In this document: one piece after another, positions 1 through 10,906 of the stretch | Numbering within the stretch: position 1 is the stretch's first letter | Layout of the letters: each line of letters begins with the position of its first letter | Assembly (NCBI GenBank): GCA_001579985.1 | Contig: LRSR01014783.1 | Coordinates: forward strand, 1-31,145 | Direction of reading: 5' to 3' | Source of the DNA: Hypsibius dujardini | Lineage: Eukaryota; Tardigrada; Eutardigrada; Parachela; Hypsibiidae | DNA: 31,145 bases | Position numbers and translations under genes: made by a program | The notes under the pieces: generated by a model | What the model was told of the DNA's origin: nothing | Seen by the model: only the letters and a program-made list of their open reading frames with translations | The model's database searches: none

Positions 1-401
1 TCGCCGTCTGCTTGGGAAGCCTTCCTCGCTGCACCAACGGCGGCGGACCCGAGGGTCTTCGCGGTCTTCCTGGACCGAAGGGCGACCGAGGTGCAACTCG
101 ATCAATCGCGGCGGCGGAGGTCCTCATAACGACCGCGGACAAGGGGGCTGCACCTGGAGCGAACGGGCTGAAGCAATGCCCGGGTATGTCGGGACCAGTG
201 GGGCCGAAGGGTGATCGTGGCGTTTCCGGAGATGGAGACTCGAACAGGGCGGAGCCGAGAAGCAATGTCAACATATTTCCGAATGAGGGTGGTGAGCGGT
301 TTATGAGAGCGGACGAGGTGGACTGCGACTGTTACGGTCCGCCGGGACTGCCGGGCCTGAAGGGACGGAAAGGTGAACCGGGACCTCTGATGGGTGTTTG
401 A
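1..401 (+). CDS. Collagen-like protein, 3'-terminal coding part (5' end outside window)
   Basis: The reading frame is open from base 3 and ends at TGA 399-401, so only the C-terminal ~132 residues are present. Three short Gly-X-Y blocks are visible, with typical collagen triplets such as GLPGPKGDRG, GPVGPKGDRG and GLPGLKGRKGEPGP. Non-helical stretches of about 30-50 residues separate them, with single or paired cysteines near the blocks (RCTNGGG, KQCPGMSG, DCDCYGPPG). This Cys-flanked, interrupted pattern resembles short invertebrate cuticle or secreted collagens more than long fibrillar collagens, whose C-terminal propeptide domain is absent here. The last block runs almost to the stop. No upstream exon or start is available. 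The family call is firm, while the subtype is inference. Confidence 0.8.
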   Translation, partial: AVCLGSLPRCTNGGGPEGLRGLPGPKGDRGATRSIAAAEVLITTADKGAAPGANGLKQCPGMSGPVGPKGDRGVSGDGDSNRAEPRSNVNIFPNEGGERFMRADEVDCDCYGPPGLPGLKGRKGEPGPLMGV

Positions 402-577
402 AAGTGAAGTTCCGTTATGTGCGGTGGGCTCTCCTCATGTCCTCCCTTTGACTTTCTCTCTGACACTGGGATAAATTTGACGGCCAGAGACGTCGGCCGT
501 AGCTCTAAATATTAGAAATATTTTTTTTTCTCGCACTGAATTAAAACGCATGCGACTTACCAAGCGTTATAGCATCA

Positions 578-583
578 AATAAA
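578..583 (+). terminator. Candidate poly(A) signal AATAAA for the collagen gene
   Basis: AATAAA lies about 177 bases after the collagen stop in an AT-rich stretch. It is the first canonical hexamer downstream. No cleavage site can be seen, so this is a plausible but unproven 3' end. Confidence 0.4.
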
Positions 584-616
584 TGCATACGGGTTTGTAT
601 AAAACATGGTACACTG

Positions 617-1288
617 TAGTTGTAGTTTGTAGTCAGTAGTTATCTTTAGTATTTAGTAGTTCCCTAGTTGTATATTTTCAGTTGTGTTTTCTATTTAGTA
701 TTTAATTAGTATTTATTTTATATTTTCTAATTGTTGTTTATAATTTGTATTTACATAGTTGTGATTTTAGTTCTCGCGGCTCTTAAAAAATTGTTATGAA
801 CTAATATCACACGGTGACTATGAATATACAGTTTCTCATTACAGGTTGAATGATTGTTATACAGTATGGTCGGATCAGGGCGTTAAAAGTAATGATTGAT
901 ATTGTATGTAAAAAGATATTTTGATGCTAGGGAATGTGGGCTCCGAAAATTAAAAAAGCAGCCAGTTAGAAAGTGGTTGAGAAGAAAGACTCGTGGAGAA
1001 GCTAAAAGCGGAAAAGCTAAAAGCTAAAACAGAGTTAACAGCACAGCCGTATGCGGTGCCGGTACTATAGCGTATAATGCCATTCAGCAAAGTTGATTGG
1101 TAATTTCAGTGCTCAGGGAATTCACCATATTATTTAAAAATAACATTCACAATATTAATAAAAAATACATCAATATAAACTAAAAAATACAATTAGAAAT
1201 TACAACTACACAACTACTAAATAAAACTACATGTGAAAATGCAACTACAAAACTACTAAGGACAACTACTAGCTCCAAACTACAACTA
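617..1288. mobile_element. Fold-back / MITE-like element with long imperfect inverted arms
   Basis: The left arm (about 617-760) starts TAGTTGTAGTTT and is rich in TAGT and TTTAGT words. The right arm (about 1150-1288) is its imperfect reverse complement and ends AAACTACAACTA. The two ends match for 12 bases, and the interior of the arms matches loosely over about 130 bp. The central ~390 bp carry no recognisable coding sequence. The 8 bases outside the two ends (GTACACTG and TGAGGGAA) do not match, so no target-site duplication is visible. It is probably a decayed non-autonomous DNA element. The rest of 402-2057 shows no gene I can support. Confidence 0.5.
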
Positions 1289-2057
1289 TGAGGGAAGGGC
1301 TTTGGAATGGACCACTTGACTTTCCATATTCTGGACTGAACCATCGAGTGGCAGGGGGCGCTCTGTCGCAAATTAATCGAAAACAGATAAGTCACTGCAT
1401 AGTCAGCGAACTATGTAGTGAGCTTTTTCCAACCGTCCAGTTATTTCCTTTTTTACATTTATATCGAAAGTGCAGAACGAAGACCAGAATACAGTCCATG
1501 CAATCATCCCGAAGTTCTGCATACGACGTGTCAATAAATTCAGACAGAAATCAAGTATCAGACAGTCTCATAGAGGTATATGTCTCGCTTTCACCTCAAA
1601 AGATTTCGATGTCCGGTGCGATAAAAACTGAGCAGTGGTCAGAAATGCGAGCAACGAATGGTTTGAATTAGGAGGAAACCAATTTTCTTTTTTCTTCTTC
1701 CCCAGATTTTCCTCTTTTTAATCTGATGAACAGGAATAATGCTAAGACACATCTGCAAAACATAAAAGTTCCGATGGACAAAACAACAGTTTGAATTCCT
1801 GAAGCAAGAGAAAATGAAATTAAAAAATAGATATACCCGTAACTTAAGCCGTATTTTGTACACAAAGCACACACGCCGAAAAAAAGTGAGAAACCCTGAC
1901 ACAGGAGACCACCTCGTCAACTGTCCATCTCCAAATAACGACGTATGACAAGCCACGAAAAAACTTTGCTGACGGATTTGAAGAAGTGCAGCGGAAGGCG
2001 ATTTAATATCCGGATTTAATATGGAGAGATAGAGAGAGATTTAAATATACATGTAAT

Positions 2058-5000
2058 TTAGACGGAAATGTGGCCGCCGCCGCCGTGGGCGAAGGAAGAG
2101 AAGCGGTTAAAATTGGCCGTGGCCTGTTGCTGCTGCTGCTGTCGCTGGAGTTGCCGCTGCATCAGCATCTGCTGGAGCGATGTGGCCTCCTCCCGGAGGG
2201 TGTGCAGCTGCGCCTTGAGGATGGCGTTGTCTTTCTCCAGTTGGTTGGCCCGCATCGCTACCTCGTCCTCGCGTTGTTTGCGGTAGTCGCGGGACTTTTT
2301 CGCCGCGTGGTTGTTCCGTTTCCGTCGTTCAAAGTACTTGCCGTCCTTCTTCTCCGCCGGAATGGGTTTTTTCTCGCTGCGTGGACGCCGGGAGGCGTGG
2401 CTGTTGCTAACCGAGCTGATGGCCCTAATTAGAAGTTGTGGATTCCCTGGAGAATAAAATGTAGAATAAATGCAAGGAAGATTTTCAGTTTGATTTTTAA
2501 CTTGAGTGTAAAAGGTAGTAATGCCGGCATTAACTCAATTTGTATTGCTCTATTTTTGTTGCTGAAGTTAAGGCTATATATGTGGTTATCTTGTGTTCAT
2601 ATTTTTATCCCAATTCAACAGTTAGTTCATCTTTCTTTAAAAAATATGTGGCTCTCTGGCTGTCTGTTTGTCTGTTTTTCCAGCCAGCCTGTCTGTCTGT
2701 CTGTCTACCTGCCTGCCTACCGTCTACCTGTGTGCCTGCTTGCCTGCCTGTTTGTCCTTCTTTACCTTCGAGGAAAGAATCGGATGTGAAGCTATTGAAG
2801 CCGTTGAGATTTTCGTAAATGACATTGCCGTGCTGTCCACCGTATCCTCCTCTGATGTCCATTCGTTTCTCGTTCATTCGACGGAAGGATGATGATTTCG
2901 TGTCCATGAAACTCCCCGTCTGGAGGTTGTACTCGCCGAGGATGACGCTGCCGTTGAGGGCGGGGTGCGAAGAGCCCTGGTAGTCCAAGAGGCTGTTGTT
3001 ACTACCGGAGTTGTCGGATCCGGTCATCGAGTCCTCCTCCGCACTGCCTGCAATTTAACAATAATATTTCAACCAACTCTTCTTTCTGCTTTCTTTAATC
3101 GGAAAATTTAGATAGAAAATTGTTTTGCTAATGTAAAATTTTTGGTGGTTATTAGCCATGTACCCTTCAGGAGTCTTCCCCAAAATTGCTACATTTTTAT
3201 TCGCCCCATTAAACCAAACTTCTTTCCGAAGTTCGCGACTATAAATCTTCATTGTAAACTGAACCGATCAACAATTTACATCATCAAAGTCAATGCCCAG
3301 CAGAAAGTTTCCATTTACAATGAACACTCTCCATCACAAACGACTACAGGAGCGAGACAGCGCGCACGGCTTTCCTTCACTCATAACACGACATCACACA
3401 CTCACAAACAGAACCCGGAAAACGGACGGACAAGCAGCAGCAAAAACAAATTATGCAACGGCGGACATGAAGACATTCGCGAACAGTTAAGACGCCACCT
3501 ACCTGATGCACTTTTCACCCGGAAACCCAACAGAGCAGACAGTCGGAGAACCTTACTGGCTTAAAGTGAGTATAAAGAATACAGTTGTTTAAATATATTT
3601 AAAAAATATTTTATTATCTAAAAAGCTGGCTGTTAATTTTAATTAAAATATGTTTTTATTTTATTTAAAGTCAAAAGAAGGAATGGATCTTTAAAGCATA
3701 TTTTAATTTAAAATCACTAAATTTACTTAAAATATTAGAATATCTTATTCAAATTCTTATTTTAAATGCTGAAAATGCGGCTTCATATTTTAAATGAATT
3801 AAGTTTTAAATTTAGATAAAATTTGCCGGTGAATTTTAACTCATTTAATATTGTATTTAAATCCAATGACGTTGTCTAAACAAGACCAGCACAGACACAG
3901 ACACACGCCGGCAGTGGGTCGCCGCTGGAGCAAAAGGCGCTCGTGAGAGACGCGCTTTAAACTATGCCAACATTCTCGTCCGTTGCCCCGCGTCTCCGAT
4001 CCTCTCACACGACGACGATGACGAGCTCGTTAACACCGACCACCATCTCAGCTGCTGTGTGAGTTGTCTGTTGATATCGGCGTGCTCTGTATGGCTCTGC
4101 TGGGTCTCCGATGGCTGCTGCTGTTTTAACCGTGGTTCCGGCTAGTGGGCCGTCTTTTTTAATGGGCCCTGGTCGTAGCAGCGTGGAAAAGATCATGATC
4201 AACAGACGCGTCCGCGGACGGACGTGGCAAAGGATTGAGAAGAGAGAGGCACATGTGTCTGTTGCTTGATGGAGGACTTGATACGGCGGCTTTTTTGTTT
4301 ATTTGTGTGTGTGGTGTCCGTTAACCATGACCGGCGGAAGGACCGCAAGATATGTATGCTAAACAATGTGTATGCTAGACACTATGCACAAACGACAAGA
4401 CGACTGGTCAACGGACGAGACATTTTTTCGATGTGGGCAACGTGGAGAAGGGTTTGATCGAGGTCCCTTTTGGGCATAGTTTTTTCACGAATAACGCAGC
4501 ACGCTAAAGAAATGCGATCGTGCGAAATATCCGTAGAAAACAGCCGAGATTTCTGGTGAGCGAGCGGAAATCAAATTCAGACGAAATGGGTTAATAGGAG
4601 TCTTTCTGTAGAGCGTTCTCGTTTTTCAGGGGTATGAATATATTTCTCAAAGGTTGCAAAAACGCCTGCAATTTATAATCTGTCTTTATAGCTAAATATC
4701 CTCGGGAATAATTATAGCCTTATTGTTGAGTATTGGAATAAATAAGAAGTGTAAAGTAATTCCACTCGCGTTTCATTTGAAATCAATTGGATTCGGCATA
4801 GAAATGTGTAAAAATGTTTTGAATGCCATTGTGTGCAGTATGGTTATATGAAGTACCAAGCAAGAAAGTCACATATGTATGCTAACATGCACTACTCATT
4901 GCAGTGCAGCCGGGATACTAGTACACAGCCATCAATGAATTTTGAGATATATAATAGACTTACTAGTGCAAAAATGTTTGAGAAACTACATGTGTATCTG

Positions 5001-5566
5001 TATTTTTTAACAGAAAACGCATTATGCTTTGTGTGTGGTTTGTGAAGCAATCCAAGCAGCAAACACTGTCATTCGATTGGAACAGACCAAACCGGGATAA
5101 AAAACACAGCCAATTCAGCATGCTTTCAATTGCAAGTACAAGTACGTCCACTAACAGTTGCCTTAAAAAAAAAGTGTCAGGGAGACCCAATTGTTGAAAT
5201 GTGCGCAGTGCAATAAAAGTTATCTCTACAAACGTATTTGTATCAAAACTATTAAAAGTAAGAAAGTACGAAAATAATTATTATTGAATAAAGTATAAAA
5301 ACAGTATTAATTTTATTAGAACTGTTATTATTATTATTAATATATTATTAGTAACAAATTATTATAAAGTAATAATACTATTGAAGTATTAAAGAATTTT
5401 TTCTTTATTCCATTGTTGGTTTCTGTTATAAAGATTCGGCCTGCAGGTAAAACGTCAACTACACCCTGACCACGCAGCAACACTTACCCAAAGAGGGCGT
5501 ACTCCCGTTGTTAAGTTCCATCTTGAAGCTGCCAAAGGACTGGTTATCCTGCTGGTGGTGAGCCAT
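2058..5566 (-). CDS. bZIP transcription factor, PAR/NFIL3/CES-2-like, three exons
   Basis: Exons on the minus strand are 5566..5488, 3047..2766 and 2446..2058. The phases agree at both introns and the product is 249 residues. The start, MAHHQQDNQSF, is the first ATG of a coding-like stretch. Residues 28-135 are Ser/Asn/Gly-rich, probably transactivating and unstructured. The DNA-binding part begins with DGKYFERRKRNN near residue 155. The basic motif N-x-A-A-x-x-S-R lies at 166-173. The zipper heptads are V183, L190, L197, L204 and L211. The segment KYFERRKRNN followed by KKSRD is the signature of the PAR/NFIL3/CES-2 group, which binds TTAYRTAA-like sites as dimers in the nucleus. A Gln-rich tail (216-237) and HGGGGHISV close the protein. 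Intron 1 is about 2.4 kb and intron 2 is 319 bp, containing a CTGY-type repeat. The exact orthologue (CES-2, giant, PAR or NFIL3 type) cannot be settled. Confidence 0.85.
2655..2760. repeat. Imperfect CTGT/CTGC tetranucleotide repeat in bZIP intron 2
   Basis: A run of CTGT, CTGC and CTAC units occupies intron 2 of the bZIP gene. Relative to the gene's sense strand it reads as CAGR units and starts within about 10 bases of the donor GTAAAG. Both strands are open for long stretches only because the repeat lacks stop codons in some frames. Confidence 0.85.
3048..5487 (-). other. Large first intron of the bZIP gene
   Basis: The donor GTAAGT is at 5487-5482 and the acceptor CAG ends at 3048, both read on the minus strand. 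The 2,440 bases are AT-rich around 3560-3870, 4600-4800 and 5220-5420, with a GC-richer island at about 3880-4480. I see no conserved coding exon inside. The phase across the intron works without one. Confidence 0.6.
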
Positions 5567-6954
5567 ACAAATTCTTCCAAGAGGTTCCTTCAAAAGCAGT
5601 CCTGAGACGACTGGAAGACCGAAAAGTTGAGACTGACCGATGTCCAGAGAGAAAAAAGGCACGCAGTTAATGGAAACGACCACTCTGTCGTAATAGCAAC
5701 GAGCTAAAAAGTGACGTGTCTGTGCGGGACAATTATTTTTTCCACCCTCTCCGAAGATCTCAAAGGAAAAATATGTCGAAGGAAAGAGAAAATGAGATAA
5801 ATTGAGTAGACAATTATGGCAACTACCGGACGTGTCGGTCTGTTGTCGGTCTGTTCTTGGATGTATGTACACCGGTGTACAGGAAAGCCTAATGACTGGG
5901 GCTAAAAACGAAGAGAGAAAAAAACGCTCTCGACGACGAGAGGACACGACACACCGGGGGAGAGAAACAATTCGCGAAACAATTTTGGGATCAACGAGAA
6001 CGACCGTTCAATACGCGCGCACGGATAGAGAGACTTGACGGAAAGAGATCAAGCAAATAAAACGGCGGCGCGTTCGATCCGCCCCGCGGATTGGACCAAT
6101 GGCAGCCGAGTACCACACATACACAGACAGCTGGTGGTGATTTTTGCGCGTGCTGTTCGAACGCAATATCGATTCGCTGGTTTTGTCTATATGCTGGAGC
6201 TGCATATGCTTTTTGGGTTAATTTGCATTGTCTGTCTGTCTGTCTGAATCAGAATAATAGCTAGACGCCCGTTGTACGCTGCTGCGGCTGATGGGGATTT
6301 GGTTAATTAGTCATTAACCGGATCAGGCTCGGGTGTCTGTCTGAATGTGGAGTTTGCTCCTGCCTGGTTGCCTGTATACGTAGATGGCAGCTTGGAGTGC
6401 TGTCTGTCTGGTGCGCTACTGGAGAGCTTGGTGCTGTACTGTCCCACCAGTTGGGAGAGAATGTGCAAGTGACTTCTGGACGCGTGCGATCCAGCTGGCG
6501 AAATATTTGGCATTTTGGGCGAGAGGTCTTTGAACTGATTTCGCAAACGACGTGTTTTGATTTGAGCTTGATCTAGTAGAGATGTTGGTCATCACCTGGG
6601 TATAAATCATTTAGGATATATATATTTATTGAAATATTTTAACTAAATCCTACGTATCCTTGCATGTCCCTTCCAACTGATAAGTTAACAAAATTATTAG
6701 CGTGGTCTGGGTCCTGAACAGAGTGCGCTGTACGGGACAGGGAAGGTGATAATTGGCTCACCAGTCATCTAGTGTACCGTATGGAACTAGGATTCCGAAA
6801 GAATGAGAGGGTCGTAGACCGACATAATTTTTAAGAGAAAATCAATTTGCACGACATGTTTTACGACGTCCGGCAGGTTACGAATTTGCTCTACTGTGGT
6901 CAATTAAAATGACCTAATCCAATTCCAAAAAATCAGTTGCCAATGGTCTTACCA
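5567..6954. other. Upstream region of the bZIP gene, no further gene seen
   Basis: The part next to the gene (5567-6110) probably holds its 5' UTR and promoter. A short TGTCTGTCTG run sits at 6231-6246. Reading frames here are short and show no family resemblance. Confidence 0.5.
6090..6100. promoter_or_regulatory. Inverted CCAAT palindrome ATTGGACCAAT upstream of the bZIP gene
   Basis: ATTGG and CCAAT lie back to back with one base between them, in a locally GC-rich patch (about 6060-6115). The site is about 525 bp upstream of the proposed bZIP start codon. CCAAT boxes recruit NF-Y in animals. The position suits a promoter for the minus-strand bZIP gene, but no start site is mapped. Confidence 0.35.
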
Positions 6955-7605
6955 GGGATCATGTTCAACGTCCACACCCAGAATCTATTCGCTATTGTTT
7001 TTCAATAGTACTGTATTTATAATAATGTTTGGTGTACATAATCTCGGTGTAGTTCCAAGAACTTGTTTTGGCGTAATTTAAAGTTGGGAAAACAATGAAA
7101 GATTCCTTCCACTTGCTTTGATTTTAACTGTATAAATGCTATTTTCACAAATGATTTTACAAACATTTTTGGACGCTATTCAAATTCAAATTCAATTTGA
7201 AATCGATTGGCATCAGCCGAATTGTTTTTCCATATCAGGGGGCGAGATTATAATCAGGTCCTGTAAGTGCACTCAATAATCCTCAGCTTGTTTCAATATC
7301 GAATAATAGCTTCGTCCCCTAACTTCCAAAAAAAATTCAACTGATGCCAATCAATTTCAAATTGAATTTTGATTGAAATAGCATCAATAATATGATTGGT
7401 AAAAGTTTTTCCGAAAAAGAGCATTTTTGCAGTGAAAATCACAGCAAGTGGAATCTTCTAATGTTTTCCCAACTTTATAATTACGCCCAAAAAATTTCTT
7501 GAAATTACACCGAGAATATATATATCGAAAGTTATCATAAATACAGTACTATTAAAAAAATACACAGCAATTAGATTTGGAGTGAGGAAGTTGAAAATCA
7601 TCACC
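6955..7605. mobile_element. Long imperfect palindrome (fold-back element), arms about 300 bp
   Basis: The left arm (about 6955-7252) and right arm (about 7299-7605) are reverse complements with scattered mismatches. Matching landmarks are AATAGTACTGTATTTAT (7004-7020) with its complement near 7536-7552, AAAGTTGGGAAAAC with its complement near 7463-7476, and AATTTGAAATCGATTGGCATCAG with its complement near 7341-7360. The symmetry centre is about 7276, with a spacer of about 46 bp. No transposase frame is present. A transcript would form a very long hairpin, a typical siRNA source. I read it as a decayed fold-back or MITE. Confidence 0.7.
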
Positions 7606-9044
7606 GGTTAGACAGATTATTTGTTCTACAGTTTTTGAACAGTAGATACACTCTTGGAATATATACTGTAATATAATATTTCAGGCGGAACAAATTTCGC
7701 TGCCCTCTCTTTTTCGGAAAGCTACCTAGCTATATGTACTTATAGTCTGTGTACAGAAAAGTCTGCGGTTGGACAGGTGGACGAAAGTGTCCAGAAGGAG
7801 GAGGACTACAGGCAACAGATTGCTCATTTTTTTCTTCGCAACAGAGGACCAGGAGGAGCACTTAATTGTGCGTGTGCACCCGCAGCTTTGCTCATTAGTC
7901 TAATTTCTCATTATTACCCTGACCTTAAATGCAGAGAGAGAGAGAGAAAGAGAAGGTGTAGAAGGCAAAGATTACACACTCTCTTCAAATCGCCCCCTAA
8001 TAGCACTTGGGGATTAACAGGTCCAGAGATCCGAAATTGCCCTCTCCCTTCATCAAAGAGGTTGGCCTGTGGTTAGTTTGCACTGTACGTCTACTCTGGA
8101 ACAAATGAGCTCGGGGGTTTGAATGAGCTGACCGGTGGCGTATGCATACCGATTGTAGTATATTTTTACCCCCAAAAAGTGCTTTTGTGTAATCGGATCG
8201 AGGGTCAACAGAGAAAAAATGGGCAAGGCCTCTCGTCCGGTCTTTTGCGTGGGTGTGCTATTATTATGAGCTTTGGGAGCGACCACAGGATTATCATGAC
8301 AGAATAACCCCACCCCACTTTAGGCTTTTTTCTCACCGGAATGTTGCCTCATAAGTAAGCAAAAACAAATCGGAACAATCAAAACAATATTTAACACGAT
8401 GCTTAATTATCGATCGGCGGTTACCATAGTTTAGATTTCCGGTTCGAAATTCGACGGTCAAATTCTCATGGGCCAACGCATGGTGTGTTTTATCGAAATA
8501 ATTAGAGCAACATTTTTTTTAAAAATTTACAATCCTTAATTCTTGCATCGCACCGCGCAGTGAGAGGAAACGAATACCGGCTAAACAAAATTCGATAAAG
8601 GGATACAAATCCAATTTTTACTTTGATGCATTTAAGTAATTTTACTTGGGCCAATCATTTTACAGCTTATTAGCTTCACGCATGTGTTCCTTCTTTGTCT
8701 AAAACGACTTTTAGTTTGCTTTACAGGCATGAGTTGTAATTAGAGGATTACATTTTTATTAATTATAGAATTATTTTATGTTGGCATATTGCTAGCGGGG
8801 GAGGGGACTAGTCAACTTACATATATTTCTATTATCTTTAACGACAGATCCCCTTCTGTGTTGAAGGAAAGAGTCGGTGGAAATACTGGTAATCCTTATC
8901 AACACTACTGCCAATGCCTCAACGGTAGTTTCGGTTAGCGAAAAACATCACTACTGCTAGTAGAATACAGAATAGTGTGGGTCTGGGTAAGAAAAAAACG
9001 ACACCTCTTGAGTTCGAGACCTCATTGTGTATATCTACTGTATG
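7606..9044. other. Spacer without a supported gene
   Basis: This AT-rich sequence has short, low-complexity frames only. A GA-rich simple repeat (GAGAGAGAGAGA) lies near 7934. I see no splice-consistent conserved coding sequence on either strand. Confidence 0.5.
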
Positions 9045-9052
9045 TCTGCATT

Positions 9053-9357
9053 TAGGGATGGCAAAAACTACAATTAGTCAACTAATTACTTTGTTCGCTA
9101 ACTAAAAACAAGTTACAAAGAATTTTTAGTTTAGTGTTAAATAAAAATATTTTAGTCTAGTTTTAGTCGAAATCAGTTGACTAATGTGTAGTTTGTATAA
9201 TGTTTGTGTAATTGTAGTTTTTCCCGTTTAAATTTTTAGAAACTAAAATTTGTAGTTTAGTTTTTTTAATGAATTTAAAATAATAAAAACAAGAAATTAG
9301 TTATTAAAAGTTTTAGTTCACTTTCAGTTTAGTTTTAGTTTAGTTTTACCATTTCTA
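9053..9357. mobile_element. hAT-type MITE with 8-bp target-site duplication
   Basis: The left end reads TAGGGATGGCAAAAACTA, and the right end, read on the other strand, is TAGAAATGGTAAAACTA. Both are flanked directly by the same 8 bases, TCTGCATT, at 9045-9052 and 9358-9365. An 8-bp duplication plus a TAGGGATGGCAA-like terminus is the hallmark of the hAT superfamily. The 305-bp body is made of TAGTTT-type words and has no coding capacity, so it is non-autonomous and was presumably moved by a hAT transposase elsewhere in the genome. Confidence 0.8.
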
Positions 9358-9365
9358 TCTGCATT

Positions 9366-10321
9366 GGGCAAACGCTATCGCTCACGCCATCATATTCAGC
9401 AGCATGACATATATTTTGACGGTGGGCGCGTGGCTAGTTAAAATTTACAGTTGTAATCCTCAAAAGTTGGGATTTAAGTAGCCGTCGTGTATCTTCGCTC
9501 CTGGATGTACTGTAATTGTGCCGATGTGTGTATAATACGTACAAGGGGATCCCGGAAAGGCTGGAACGAGTCACAGGGATCAAAAGCCTACGCGCTTGTT
9601 GTGTATCTGCTTAGTGACAGCCGAGATCAGACATGTCTGCTGCTTCCCTCCCCCTCGGCGTATAGAGAGCATAAAAATTGCAGATGTTGATGAATGATCT
9701 TCAACACGCGCGTCGACACAGACGACTAATTAACAGGATTGGAAAGTGTGCCGCTCTCTCAAATCTCTTAGACAATGGTCTGCTGCTTCGGTACACGGCT
9801 GATTTGCCGGGTGACAAAAGGTCGTGGCCCGTAAATCTCTCCCTCATCGGATTACGATCCTCTTTACCCGGTGTGTGTGTGTAGAACGTGGCAGGAGCAC
9901 GCGAAGGCATATGCACCACCGGTCAGGCAGAGGTCAAGTTTAGAAATGTGATCTCAATGATAATATTCGTCAAACAAATATATATATATATGCCCTATAT
10001 GGTATTCTTCAAAATCCACCTGCGCATTTTGGGACGCTGAATACGTACTTACTTTAAAAAAAGCTGATCCAATTGGCTCTTGTTATGTAGACACCAAAAA
10101 TTCGTGGTACCAAGTCGGAAAGATGCGAAATCTCTTAATAATTTAGGTTGAAAAGCCCACTCAATTATTTATTGGTGTAACGTCCTTTTTTGAAAATCAC
10201 GAGTAAATGTCTACCGATTCAGCAACAAAATATGCCATGATCTAAAAAATAATAAATTCTAGCTTTAAAGCAAAGTACGCAACAGTGTGAGAACTGTTAC
10301 ACAACACTTTTTCCGTAGGAA
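9366..10321. other. Spacer without a supported gene
   Basis: A short AT dinucleotide run lies near 9980-9992 (ATATATATATATG). Several frames of 60-70 codons exist but overlap each other on both strands and show no domain. Confidence 0.45.
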
Positions 10322-10906
10322 GTAAATTCGACGAACGAGTAAAATCGCTTTTAATTCGGCGAACTTTTTCCGCTCCTTGCTACATGAAAAGCTGCGATCT
10401 TTTACACAATCCAAAGTTTTGATAAAGTCTATTTTTTTCAATTAGATGGCATGGATAGCAAGGCAATAATCCCGTTGTAGAGTTCTGACGATTGTTTGAA
10501 AAAGCAAGAAGAAACTTTGCAGTAAATTAGCCGGGATCGAGACGCTAGGAGAGCCACTAGCGCGTTGATACACGAGTGAAAAAAACCACAACAAAGCCTT
10601 CTCGGTGATGAAAGACTTCTCTTGCACGCAAATAGCTATAACTTTTCTTCTTGTTGTCTATAAGAGCTTAGGTTGTGCTAATCGAAAGGTAATCTAGTTC
10701 TGTAAATTCTGGAACAAAGAAAAGAAACATTTTCGTTAAGATTTTGCTGACCTAATTGAAAATATAACGACTGTTTTGGCTGCTCGAATAGATCAATCAA
10801 TGGAGTAGTAGTACTAGTACTCTTCGTTGTCATTTGACAAACACGTGCGCCCCCTGCCTTCCTCTCTTCGCCAAATTAAAAGCGATTTTGACGTTAGCCG
10901 AATTAA
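10322..10906. mobile_element. Element with ~44-bp imperfect terminal inverted repeats
   Basis: The left end (10322-10365) contains AAAATCGCTTTTAATTCGGC. The right end (about 10866-10906) contains its near-perfect reverse complement, from the Ts of TTCGCC through AAAGCGATTTTGACG. The similarity continues outward over a further 10-15 bases with mismatches. The body carries no transposase-like frame. Size and structure suit a MITE. I could not define a target duplication. Confidence 0.5.

Noticed and set aside
2655-2760. CRISPR-like or satellite array
   Set aside because: The units are 4 bases with no spacers and the context is an animal intron.
7777-8076. 99-codon frame as a possible small gene
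   Set aside because: It contains a GA-rich simple repeat, shows no domain, no signal peptide and no splice partners.
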